This document shows positions 48,224 through 58,719 of a stretch of DNA of 64,000 nucleotides, piece by piece. The stretch's first letter is position 1. Every line of letters begins with the position of its first letter. The position numbers were made by a program, and so were the translations under genes. Below the pieces are notes generated by a model. It did no database searches, had not been told where the DNA came from, and saw nothing but the letters and a program-made list of their open reading frames with translations. This DNA comes from Cryptomeria japonica (Eukaryota > Streptophyta > Pinopsida > Cupressales > Cupressaceae). The stretch is taken from the NCBI RefSeq assembly GCF_030272615.1, contig NC_081411.1:837546136-837610135 (forward strand). Direction: 5' to 3'.

Positions 48224-48935
48224 ACCACTCCTTGTATTTGGCTGCAATCGGTCATAACTATGTGGCAATGGAGTTGTAAAAGCCATTATAGATGGAAGAT
48301 TATGGAAGACACCAGCCATAAACTCTATTCTTTCCATCCTTCCATAAACTTAAATGTACATGGCAACCAGAACCAATATCCATCGAGAAGTACTTGGGAA
48401 GGAAAGTTGCATGTAGAGACTTTTTGGTTGCTACTGCCCTTACAGATTCTCATAGGAGGACTAAATTGTCAGTAACAAATGCACAAGAAGAATACCCCAA
48501 TGCTACTTCAAATTGACCGTCTCCTGCCTCTGCATGCAACTGCTCTACAGAAATATGCATGCTTTGAAGAGCTTTAAGAACTTCTAACAGAACAAGTGAT
48601 GCACCATCAAAGGTTGCAGCTGAGCAGTATGACGTGGAATCAATTGCAATCCAATTGTTGTTATCTTCCCTTCTTAGAAGATAAAACTCACTCTCAAAAC
48701 CAATACTTACAACCAAACCAAATTCTTCTTCCAATTTAGTTGCAATTCTTCTCAAAGTTGTCCTTGGACAATAGTCCCAAGGTTGGTCGAGTGTTGAATG
48801 CATATCAACCAATACCATTTTCTCTTGGTCAGACCAGGGGATACAACATAGTGTTGATATATCAACCATTAGTTGGATCTCACCCATAGCAGTCAGATGG
48901 GAACCTTGAGCAGGGCTATCTGTAAACGAAGTCAT
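48224..48935 (-). pseudogene. Glutamine synthetase-like (NodGS/FluG-type) gene fragment
   Basis: Minus-strand reading gives MGEIQLMVDISTL, DYCPRTTLRRIATKLEEEFG, GFESEFYLL and EQLHAEAGDGQFEVALGY, typical of the bacterial-type GS domain fused in plant nodulin/GS proteins. A TGA at 48450-48452 sits where an Arg codon (CGA) is expected. The frame goes on as ESVRAVATKKSLHATFLPKY and DIGSGCHVHLSLWKDGKN. A deletion with frameshift near 48320-48329 follows, then EFMAGVFHNLPSI and SYDRLQPNT. The N-terminal amidohydrolase-like half and the C-terminus are missing. An AG acceptor-like site near 48936 and a GTGAGC near 48224 suggest exon borders. Not functional. Confidence 0.85.
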
Positions 48936-50136
48936 TTACTAAGAACAATTTTGCTATAAAAATAATGCACGGGCCTGAGCCAGGTCGGGCCCCAAAGTGG
49001 GCTTGACTAAAAGAATTTTTGTTTTCATGCAACTGATCTCTGAAATGCTTTAGGAACCTCACACACACCTCTAGAAATGATCGACATCATTTTCAGATCA
49101 TCAGACTGAATTTTGCAACCTTCAGGCAATTACGCCACATTTTCACATTTAATCGCGAAGACGTAATTTTCAAGCCAGTCAAAACATCTTTCTGGACCTC
49201 ACCATCTGATAGGCATGTACTTTGAAATACAAGGATGAACTCTACCAATTGGTTTCTCAAAATGAGTCTTGAGTGAAGAGATATTAATTGGCAAAAATGG
49301 CCAACTGGCTTTGTCGACACTACAGACCTGATGAAGTCAATGTTCTGGCAACACATGACGCCTTTCTCAAAAATATCAAATGACCTCTATAGACCCTCAA
49401 ATTTGAAACACAGGTACCTTGAAGTACATACTAAATCTTTGAATTCTCAGTTTGACCAAAAGCATGACTGGATGAAAATGGTGCACTCATAAAAATAGCT
49501 ACTTTAACTGATATAGCACTGAAAGTGGAGAAGACTGAAAATGATGGCTAAATGAACCCTTTTGAAAACTGATCAAACGGATTGGTAGAGGCTTGAAATT
49601 TGAAACATAGCTCATCATTTATACTAGAATTAACCCAGAAGAAACATTTTGGTGCAACACTCAGTGAGGCAAATTTTACACTTGTGCAAAACAAGGCTCT
49701 GACTAGCTATCGAAACAAGGACTTGCCAAAACATAGAAATTGCAAATGGATTCGTTAAGACTTGAAAATTTGTAGGCTAACTCACATTTATGCATAAAAT
49801 TGAATCCATTTTGAAAATATCCATGATGATCAATAGGGAAAAAGATACAAACACTCAAAGTAGGCTACTCAATAAAATCTGCATTTGTGCCTAAAATGCA
49901 CTTTCACCTCAACCCTTAAAATGGGCACCTATTAAACTTATCCAAATTGAATTTTGAAAGTTTCACATCATTTCATAGGCCAAATGAAAGGTTTAGGACA
50001 TGAATCCTGAGCCTTACCCTCAGAAAATCAACCGGCTCCATTTTGACCTTTCACAAACTAGGCCATTCAAACTAACTTATTTGGAAATGCAAAGAAATTT
50101 TTTGAATTGGGCCTCTAAACTTGACTCAATTTTAAT
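48936..50136. other. Right part of Ins1, no gene
   Basis: No supported coding sequence on either strand. The phrase CTTGAAATTTGAAACA and variants recur (around 49400, 49590 and 49755), suggesting decayed repeat DNA. Confidence 0.45.
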
Positions 50137-50186
50137 GAGTCCCAACAGATATCTTAACCCCTACCATCCAATCCCAGCATACCTAT

Positions 50187-51476
50187 CGAATTTTCCATAT
50201 ATCAGGAACCAGTCAATCATCATACAGTCAAACCTACCAATACTTGAAAGATCATATCCTTCCTCTTGAATTATCCCGTAATCAACGAAGAAACTTTATC
50301 CATCAATCCTCTCGCTACACTATTATTGCTGATATCCTATATAGGCATGGTCTAGATGGTACATTGTTGAGATATCTTGAAAAAGATGAATCTAAGAGCA
50401 TTCTTAATGGCATTCATGCAGGCATTTGCATTACACACTCAAGTGGTTTAACATTGGCTAAGAAACTTATTCGTATGGGTTACTTTTGGCCTACTATGGA
50501 AAGAGATTCATTCACCTATGCTAGAAAATGTAAACAATGTCAGATCCATGGAAATCTCATTCATGCGCCAGCACAAGAGTTATATCCTATGACGGGATCA
50601 TGGCCATTTTCACAGTGGGGCCTTGATTTGGTAGGAAAGATCAATCCTTCATCTTCTAATGGACATAAGTTCATTCTGATTGCTACTAAATATTTTACTA
50701 AGTGGATTGAAGTAGTGCCTTTAACAACAGTTATAGGAAAACAAATATCATCATTCATTTTGAATTACATAATTTGTCGTTATGGAGTTCCTATGACCAT
50801 TATCACTGATAATGGAAGACCATTCAAAAATCAAGATGTAAAAGAGCTATGTGAATAGTTTCATATCCAACATAGGTTCTCTACTCCATATTATCCACAA
50901 GGTAATGGTCAAGCTGAAGCATCAAACAAAACTATCTTGAAAATCTTGAAGAAAACAGTCAATGAAGCTGGAAAAGACTAGCACATTCAGCTAAATCCTG
51001 CTCTTTGGGCATACCAAACTAGCATCTGGACTCCAATAGGGGCAACTCCATATTGTTTGGTGTATGTATTAGAAGCTATATTACCTATAGAAGTAGAGAT
51101 ACCTTCGCTACGAGTATCCTTGCACAGTCTTATACCAGAAGAAGAACAATGAGTCTCTCGACTCCAGGAACTAGGACTGATTCAGGAATGTCAACAAAAT
51201 GCAACAAAACATTTGAAAGTATACCAACAAAGAATGACAAGAAGCTATAACCATAGAGTCAAGCCACGTATTTTTCAAATTGGAGATATAGTTCTAAGGG
51301 AGAATCCAAGAAATTAACAAGATCGGGAAAAGAAGGGAAAATTTGAACCAAATTGGTTAGGACCTTTTGTCATGGTAGAAACATATGGATCAGGAGCATA
51401 CAAGTTATCTACCCCTAAAGGTTATTGGTTTTATGAACCTATCAATTCTATCCATCTCAAGAAATTTTATGCTTGA
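50187..51476 (+). pseudogene. pol: Tat1 integrase
   Basis: The zinc-binding region (HAGICITHSSGLTLAKKLIRMGYFWP, CKQCQIHGN) precedes the core. WGLDLVGKI carries the first Asp, TIITDNGRPFKN the second, and [12 protein letters not shown] the Glu, so all three catalytic acids are kept. Stops at 50856-50858 and later Trp/Gln positions break the frame. The C-terminal part (RVKPRIFQIGDIVLRE, NWLGPFVMVETYGSGAYKL) is a GPY-like module, and the ORF ends at TGA 51474-51476. There is no chromodomain, as expected for Tat. Confidence 0.9.
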
Positions 51477-53185
51477 GATATATAGTCCTAAAAAAAAAAT
51501 GCAATAAATTTAGATGGTGAAAACCTGGTAAACAAGCGCTATCTAAAAAATAGGTTCCTCCATCTATGAGATCGCTTTGTGCACCTATCCACTCCATCCT
51601 ATCACATCTATTGCTTCCATATATTTAATATTTTAGCTTATCCATTCCATCTTTCACATCCATTACTCTGAACCATTTAGCAAAAAATATGCAGCCTACC
51701 AACATTTATCAATCTTTGACATACTTGTCGTAGTCATTGTCTTGGACCTTATCAGAATCAATCAATCTACATTTGTATTCCTCCATGGTTTGAATTTTGA
51801 TCAATTCATACATCCATAATAAATTTTTGTTTCTGCTGGGGGTAAAATCCAAATTCCTTTTGGTAAGGTGATCTTTTGAATCTTTCAAAAACCAAAACAT
51901 TCGAAAAACATAAAAAAACCAAAAACACCTAGGGTTTTGAAAAAGATAATGAGCAACAAAGCAACAAAAATAAAGGCATTACATCAACAACTGAATCAGG
52001 CAAATCAAAAACTGAAGAATCAACTAACAAGTAACAAAGGATTATCAAAGATCATTCATCAAGATGATTATATTAGTTAATGACCATAAGAACATGTGAA
52101 TGACATACAAGATATAGTGTTTATATCTTGATTTTATTGCTAATCATGTACTCTATGCAAACTCAAGGATGTCCATGACTAGAGAAGCTATGATGGGGCA
52201 TGATTATTTTCTTTGATTGTTGTCTGTGGTTTATCTCTTACTACGGTATGAACTTGTCTCAGGCTATGATCGGCTAAATATCAAGGAGGACGTTCCAAGT
52301 CATGCATGAAAGGAGATAAACCTTGTCTATTCTGCAAGAAATACTCAAGTTAGCTTGATCCATTATATCAAGTTGCCTGTACTAACTTGCTATATCAAAA
52401 TCCATGTAAGGAATACTCAGGTCATCTTGAATCATTATGTCAAGTTGCTTGTATTTTCTTACAACATTTAAAGCTCAATGATGAAATCAAGCACTGTTAC
52501 AAGATCGCATATGAAGAATGGCAGTACAATTTTTAGTTAGATGATTCTGGATTAGCTCATTATTCAATTGCATTATAAGCATATCATTTCATTAACAGAT
52601 CAATGGTCATAAATAAAGATTGAGTATACTTGGACAAACAAAAACAATTTGCATTTAATCATTATAGGTGCATTTATTTCTTAGAATCATTTTAAGCATC
52701 ATTCGTTTCATTTAGTTGCATTTTATCATTGCATTAATTGGCATTCAATTAAGTGCATTTCATTCATCATGTAGTGTATCATCATTATTATTTGCATTAT
52801 CATTTTATTAACGATCATTTAGTTGCATCTTTGCACTTAGAATCATTATAAACATTACATATCAAAATCAAAAACATTTCATATAGATTCATAATCATTA
52901 TAAACATTGCATATAAAAATACAAAAAACATTCCATATAGATCATTGCACTCATATCATTTAAGTTAGTAATCATTTTCATTTGCATCCAAGATCATCAA
53001 AATCAAAAATCAACAAAATCATTTATCATCGAATCATCATATAAAACATCATAATCAAATAAAAACATACATGCATATAAATCATCATCATATAGAATCC
53101 ATGTTTGCATATAGATCATCATAAAAAAATAAGAGTCAAAGTATACAATGATATCAAATAAATAATACAAATGCTCCAAATCAAG
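51477..53185. other. Tat1 post-integrase spacer, non-coding
   Basis: No supported gene. From about 52640 to 53115 the sequence is AT-rich with recurring ATCATTT, GCATTT and ATCATTATAAAC words. It separates the sense pol from the 3' end of the antisense ORF. Confidence 0.6.
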
Positions 53186-55279
53186 TCACGGTTGTCCTGT
53201 ACCACTACCACCTGACTTTGTTCGTCTCTGTGGCTGTGGGTGAGAAGATCCTCCAGATGCCTGTCTCCCATGACCCCACCACTACTAGTATCCATCAACA
53301 CCATGGTCTGATAACTACCGACTCTCTAGCTCTCTATAACTACCTCCTCATATCGGTCGCCAGTGAGAAGTCTCCTTCCCAACCTGAACTAATGCTCTAA
53401 CAGTGTCAATGGAGAGAGTCCCTGATCCAACCTGCTGAATGTAATCAAGAAGGCCCTGAGTATCCTATTGTCTCCTAACAGCTCTATCTCGCTCAGTCAT
53501 AAGAGTTTTCACCTATGCTTGAAGCTGATCAATCTGTGCTCTTAGACTGTCTATAGTATCCTTCCCTAGAACATCATGCTCTAGTGCATCTTTCTCTGGC
53601 ATATCATGCACTGGTGCAACCTACTTTGGTGAATCTTGTTGTGGTGCATGAACCCCAATCCCCTCACCACCAACTTATCCAACTGCTAGAATCTCAGTTT
53701 GAGTAACTCTCTAAACCCATTGTCTAATCAGGGGAAAATGATCCTCAGGATCCTCATCATCTCCAACATGCACTGCAATAACCCTAGGATCTGGCCGAAT
53801 CTGTCCAAAATCAATACCTCTCCTGCAACCCCCATCCAGTCCACTCACCCTACCTCTTGTCAATGGCAACCCTCTCGGTGATCTCATGTCTGCCCTGCCA
53901 TGCTCCCTCCCACTTTGTCCAACATCTCTCCCACCCATAGGACATGCTCTCTCAATCCTGCTAGCCGATCCAAACGGTCCTCCATGGACTCTTAGTCGAC
54001 CTCCCCTCCATCCAATTCTCCTACCAGTACCACCTCCATCCCCACCATCATCTCCACCTCCCCCAGCCTCATGAGCAGCTCTAATCTCTCATCTCTGTCT
54101 ATGTCTCCTAGAAATTGGATCATCTGAATCATCATCATCATCATCTTCTAAGCTAGGAGGAGGATTTGCTGGATCAGTAATACAAGGAAATGGATGAGCT
54201 AATATGTACTAGGCATACTTTGTAGTAACCCCAGGATCAAGAATGTGTAGTCTCATATCATAAGCCAGTCTCAGAGTAGCAACAAACTCTACACAAGCAA
54301 TCTCAAATGACAAAGAAGGTCCCCAATCTCGCCCGTCTCTATACCGACGAGCATATATCGTCACACCAGTAGGCATAGGCTGGATGATACCAAACTATCT
54401 CAAAATGCAACCAATCAACTATCGCTCAACAATGTAAGGAGTCTGACCAATGAGATATCTACTCTACATGACAAATGGTAATGTTTGTGCATCATCCATC
54501 CATGGCTCACAATCAACATATGGTCTCCAAGTAATGTTGTCTAATGAATCAAGCACCTAATGCCAATACTCCATCTTACCCAACTTATGCTGAGTAAGGA
54601 TACTTACATAGAAATATACATATGGCTGCCTCTCTCCCTGACCTCTATGATGGATAGGTTGAGTAATAGCAATGTGCTCCTAGCACCAGATTTGCAATAA
54701 AGTGCATCATGTAGACAAACTCGCACTCTCATCATACACTACCTAGTGAAGATCATGATATAAGTGTGCCAACATGCAAACACCCCAAGCATATCAAGTA
54801 TGATGTTGCATCATACTCAAGCGAATCTCACCCCATCCAATAGAAAAACCTCATGATCTCCTCTCAAGACATATAAACCCTCCAATCAAACTAGATAGAA
54901 TCATAGGAAGAGCCTCATAATACATCACCATATCTACCCATCAAATCTCTCCTCTACTAATGCTCTCATCAGCAAACATGACTCTGCAAGCCTTTGTCCC
55001 AACCCGATCCTGATAATCATACTACACTAGCTTGCCAGTCACTAGAATGTGCAAAATCCTATAGACATCCTCAAGAGTCATACTAATCTCACCCGTTGGA
55101 AGGTGGAAAGTTTTATGCTTGTTGTGCCATCTCTCGGCCAATGCCGTCAATAATCCTCTATTATGCATAATCTCAGGGATATACAATAAATGGCATAAAC
55201 CACAAGCATCTATATGTCTAATCTCAGCCTGGGTCAACTCCAAAACTAAATGAGGCACTGTCAGTAATTTCTCCTGACA
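53186..55279 (-). pseudogene. Tat1 antisense ORF: plant mobile domain protein
   Basis: One minus-strand frame of about 700 codons with several stops. The N-terminal half matches the plant mobile domain (aminotransferase-like) family: ALAERWHNKHKTFHLPTGEI then TLEDVYRIL, SRGEI..WVDMVMYYEALPM, and YIVERQLIGCILRQFG-like text ending IQPMPTG. An Asp-rich run and an Arg/Gly-rich low-complexity region (54060-53800) follow, then a short coiled coil (53600-53480). Plant mobile domain proteins act in gene silencing in host genomes and occur as antisense extra ORFs in some Tat elements; which came first is unknown. No ATG is evident at the start; the frame opens after a TAG at 55280-55282. It is GC-richer than its flanks. 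Confidence 0.85.
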
Positions 55280-55326
55280 CTAGAGAACATCAAGTTTCTC
55301 CTATTTTTCAAGAGAAATTAACTCAA

Positions 55327-55502
55327 TCATCAAATCAATCTATCTATCAAATCAAAACTGAATCATCAAATCAATCAATCTATCAAATCAACTAAATCAT
55401 CAAATCAATCTATTTATCAAATCAAAACTGAATCATCAAATCAATCTATCTATCAAATGAAAATTGAATCATCAAATCAATCTATCTATCAAATCAAATT
55501 GA
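55327..55502. repeat. 36-bp tandem repeat, about five units
   Basis: Units built of GAATCATCAAATCAATC and TATCTATCAAATCAAAACT recur with substitutions and one shorter unit. It lies just upstream of the antisense ORF. Confidence 0.8.
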
Positions 55503-55789
55503 AACAATTTACACTATCAAAATTTTTTAAAACCTATCAATCATGGTTTTCTATCAAACACTGAGTTCACTCAAAACTCTGCTAAGCTCTTACATCAGAA
55601 ACTAAATCAATTGTTTCAAAGCTACTCTATCAATCAAGCTAATCAAAGCAATCATATCAATCAATCTAGCAATCAACGCCATCTATTGATCTATCAATCA
55701 CGCAATCACTCAATCATCATCAATGCGTATTAAACACATTAAATCTAATCATCAAAGTGATTTTTAACCTTTGCACTTATCAAAAACAT

Positions 55790-56090
55790 CAAATTTGAGC
55801 AAAAGCACTATCCTATTGAGCATTTGTGCTAACTCTAAAGGCATTTGTGCTAACCTAGTGCATATGTGCTATCTTTTTGAACAAATGTGCTAAATGTACA
55901 AGCATATGTGCTAACCCATGCAAAAGCGCAACCTTTTTGAGAAAAAGCGCTAACAAATGATGCATTTGCGCTATCTTATGCATAAGCACTAACAACTTTT
56001 ACATATCCGCTAACAAAATAGACATTTGCGCTAAAACATGCATTTGCACTAATCCTAATTGCATATGCGCTAACCTAACGCTGAAAAAAT
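55790..56090 (-). repeat. Inverse copy of the GTTAGCRCAWWTG repeat array
   Basis: CATTTGTGCTAAC, CATATGTGCTAACC, AAAAGCGCTAAC, CATTTGCGCTA and CATATGCGCTAACC recur about 13 times at 20-25 bp spacing. On the minus strand this is the leader motif seen at 37490-37735, here lying upstream of the antisense ORF. Confidence 0.75.
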
Positions 56091-56585
56091 TCAATTTTTT
56101 TTTTAAAATTCAAAAATGCGCCTAAAACATAAAAATTTGAACAAAAACTTGCAAACAAGGCTTGGGATAAGATACCTACTGGATATCCATGCTCGACAAG
56201 TCGCTAATAATGTCGAACACGCTCAAATCGATGATTCTCCACGGGAATCACCATTTCACCACCTCAGCAAGAATATTTTCTCCACAAGCTGACAAGGATA
56301 ACAATGAAATTAAAATTAGCCTTGGTTAATTTTATATTTACTATTTCAAGAGTAATTAATTTCAAATGGGCCAATTTAATTTGTTTTTTAACAAATGAAT
56401 TTAATTGACTAAATTTTTATCAATTATCATGAGATCAATCGTTCAAAACAGAATTTTTGACAATTTCACGATCAATCTTTTGAGGGGCACACAATCAAGA
56501 TTTTATCTCTATCAGGCACACTATCGAGACTTGATTTAATCTTTGAAACAATGTTGTCTTGACATTATTTCGAAGAGGGGCAAAA
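56091..56585 (+). promoter_or_regulatory. Tat1 3' UTR with polypurine tract
   Basis: No gene. GAAGAGGGGCAAAA at 56572-56585 adjoins the 3' LTR and is the likely plus-strand primer. Confidence 0.75.
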
Positions 56586-57775
56586 TGTATACACATAAAA
56601 ATTGGCTATGAGCAATTAAATAAATATTTCATATTTATTTAATAATTATTCTTCTACTAAATAGTTAATTTGAAAAGATTAATTTATTTAATTCATTTTC
56701 ATGTCTTTCTATTAATTAATATTTTATTAATTAATTCATCTATCATATTCTTCTAATTAATTAAATATCTAATATTTAATTATTCTTCTAACCAAGTTAA
56801 TTAAATATCTAATATTTAATTATATTCTCCAAACAATTAAATATCTAATATTTAATAGTTATTCTCCTATCCAATACTCTTAAATATTAAATAATTTCCT
56901 AAATTATTTAATCTTTCTTATCAAACTCACCCTTCATCTCCACTTCATCTTCCCTTTGCCAACTGATCCATCATGTGGCTAAGGAAATTAATATTTCTTA
57001 AATATTAATTCATCATTTATCTCCAACTTCCAAAATTTAATGAATATTGTGTACGTACACATATTTCATAACCATTTCCTATATTCTCTCTAACACCCCC
57101 TACATCTTAGGAAGGACTTGAGTCCACTTGTCCTATCATGCCTAGATTTCCTCCAACCATCCCTAGATTCTCTCAATTAGCAACCCAGTCAAGGCAAGAT
57201 GAGTGACACTTGTCTTCTCCTTCCCCCTTTCTCTCAACCTTCACCTTTTCTCATAGCCATTCAAATCTATAGATCTGATCATGACCGTTGATCTAAGTCA
57301 CATCATCTCATCCTCTCAAAGTCTATAAAATCAAGAGCTTTAGTTAAGAGAGAGTTAGACTTCAAGAGACTTCAAGTGCATTTTGCAAGCTAATCATATT
57401 CATCCTTGAGTTTTAGTTTTGAAGAAAATATCAATAGCAATTATCATATATCATTTTAGCATGATCATTTTAGCATAATCATGTAGTATTTGCATATCAT
57501 AGTATCAGTTAACTACAAGTTATCAGTTCATTCTTCATATGCCATCTTGGAAGCCATCAGTGCATTGTCTGAGAGCACACCATCTGCAACCAAGAATAGT
57601 GGAGTTAGGACACAATGAGACATAAATCATGAAGGTAAAAATAATATTTTATTTTAATATGTATTTCATGTAGTTTCATTGGTTGAGTTTGGATTTCCTG
57701 TAGCATTTCCATTTGTATTTTGTGAAACTAACTTGTTGTAGGTAGCATTCTGAGGATGAAATTCAAGTCAGCATA
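56586..57775 (+). repeat. Tat1 3' LTR (1190 bp)
   Basis: TGTATACAC ... GTCAGCATA (terminal ACA decayed). It is about 90 bp longer than the 5' copy, largely because the TTAAATATCTAATATTTAAT unit is present three times (56760-56855) rather than once. Confidence 0.92.
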
Positions 57776-57780
57776 GGGAC

Positions 57781-58719
57781 CAATCCCCAATGTTATGATT
57801 TTGTTAGTGTAGTGAGTTACCAATGATTTGATCTTGATTTGAGGCCTTGATTGTTTGTTTTTCTCTAGTTATCTAAGTTTTGTTGTAGGCACCCGAAAAA
57901 CTAGGGTTTTGCCTTCCCATGGTTATAGCTTCCGATCTATTCATCTAAAACTCATGCAAGTGGGTGGGATGCAAGTGTGACCTATGTATTCTATGATTAT
58001 AAAGGCATTTTGTAGGAGGAGCAAGGGAGATGTGTGTTTGATCAGACCATAGGTAGACATCTCTATGTGGCTACCTAGCCCTTAGACTGCGATAATTACC
58101 CTAGAAGACAATTGGCAATGATTCTAGGTGTGTAACCATGGAACATATAATGGTTTATGGTTCCCCACATTCCCATGGAGTTTTGGTTTTAAGGTGTGTC
58201 CATTTTGATATAGTTGCTTCACAATGGAGGACTAATTAGCCCTTTAGGACAGTTGGTCATCACTCGGTTCAGAACTTTCCTTGTCAGATCTTGACCTGTC
58301 CTTTTGGGGGATTATGTAAGACCATAAAAGGTATTTGAATCTATGATTTTTTTAATAGGGTGTTTGGAAAAGTTTGTACTTAAGGTCCCACTGCCCATCT
58401 CCAAGGGCTACAAGCAAATAGGCCTAATTGTGAATGCGCCATAGGGAATTGGGTTGAATCCTTGAAACCAATGTTTGGTCTAGTCCATGTGAGTATTGTA
58501 TGATCCAAAATAGATATTGTGAAGGTCAGGAACCTTAGGAGGCTTCATGATGCATAATGGAGCAAGTTACCCAATTTGAGTAGTATGAATCTTGGAGTGA
58601 AATGAGAAGTTGGAACTAAGATTGTAGAGCCTTGCTTTGTAGGGTCCTATTGGTGTGTTGAGGGGTCAGTGTCATACATCCTGAAGTGTTTGACAAGATA
58701 AAAGGATGGCTCTACATCA
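57781..58719 (+). repeat. Chr1 3' LTR, right part
   Basis: It continues the LTR text (CAATCCCCAATGTT matches CAATCCTTAATGTT at 24529) and ends CTCTACATCA before GAGAA. Confidence 0.92.

Larger units (their letters stand above)
45733..50186. mobile_element. Ins1: unclassified insertion in Tat1 between RNase H and integrase
   Basis: Tat1 homology ends at VVHQ and resumes upstream of QYLKDHILPLELS (about 50187-50270), so about 4.4 kb is foreign. The left end reads TGATAACCC; read on the minus strand, 45733-46660 looks LTR-like (a T-rich leader ending GGTTATCA). No matching second LTR, inverted terminal repeat or target duplication was found, and the right edge is uncertain (50136-50240). It carries a glutamine synthetase-like gene fragment on the minus strand, so a gene-capturing element (Helitron, Pack-MULE or LTR type) is possible. 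Confidence 0.6.
36289..57775 (+). mobile_element. Tat1: Tat-lineage Ty3-gypsy element with antisense ORF
   Basis: LTRs 36289-37389 and 56586-57775 are flanked by GGGAC at 36284-36288 and 57776-57780. The interrupted Chr1 LTR resumes after it. Diagnostic Tat features: the PBS TGGCGCCCACCGTGGGGC, a long leader, a second archaeal-type RNase H after the RT RNase H, and about 5 kb between integrase and 3' LTR that carries an antisense ORF. Own length without Ins1 is about 17 kb. Confidence 0.93.
23969..58719 (+). mobile_element. Chr1: chromovirus-type Ty3-gypsy element with nested TRG1 and Tat1
   Basis: The 5' LTR is at 23969-25476; the 3' LTR starts at 35722, is split by Tat1 and ends at 58719. 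Target duplication GAGAA is at 23964-23968 and 58720-58724, and the NA1 ORF2 resumes across it. Order gag-protease-RT-RNase H-integrase-chromodomain-like tail is that of a chromovirus. Without nested elements it is about 7.7 kb. Confidence 0.92.

Noticed and set aside
48450-48935. A functional glutamine synthetase-like gene
   Set aside because: Both ends are missing, with an in-frame TGA and a downstream deletion with frameshift.
45733-50186. Ins1 as a standard LTR retrotransposon
   Set aside because: I could not find a second LTR, primer site or target duplication, although the left end looks LTR-like.
50000-50269. 89-codon ORF before Tat1 integrase
   Set aside because: It overlaps the integrase start in another frame and shows no domain.
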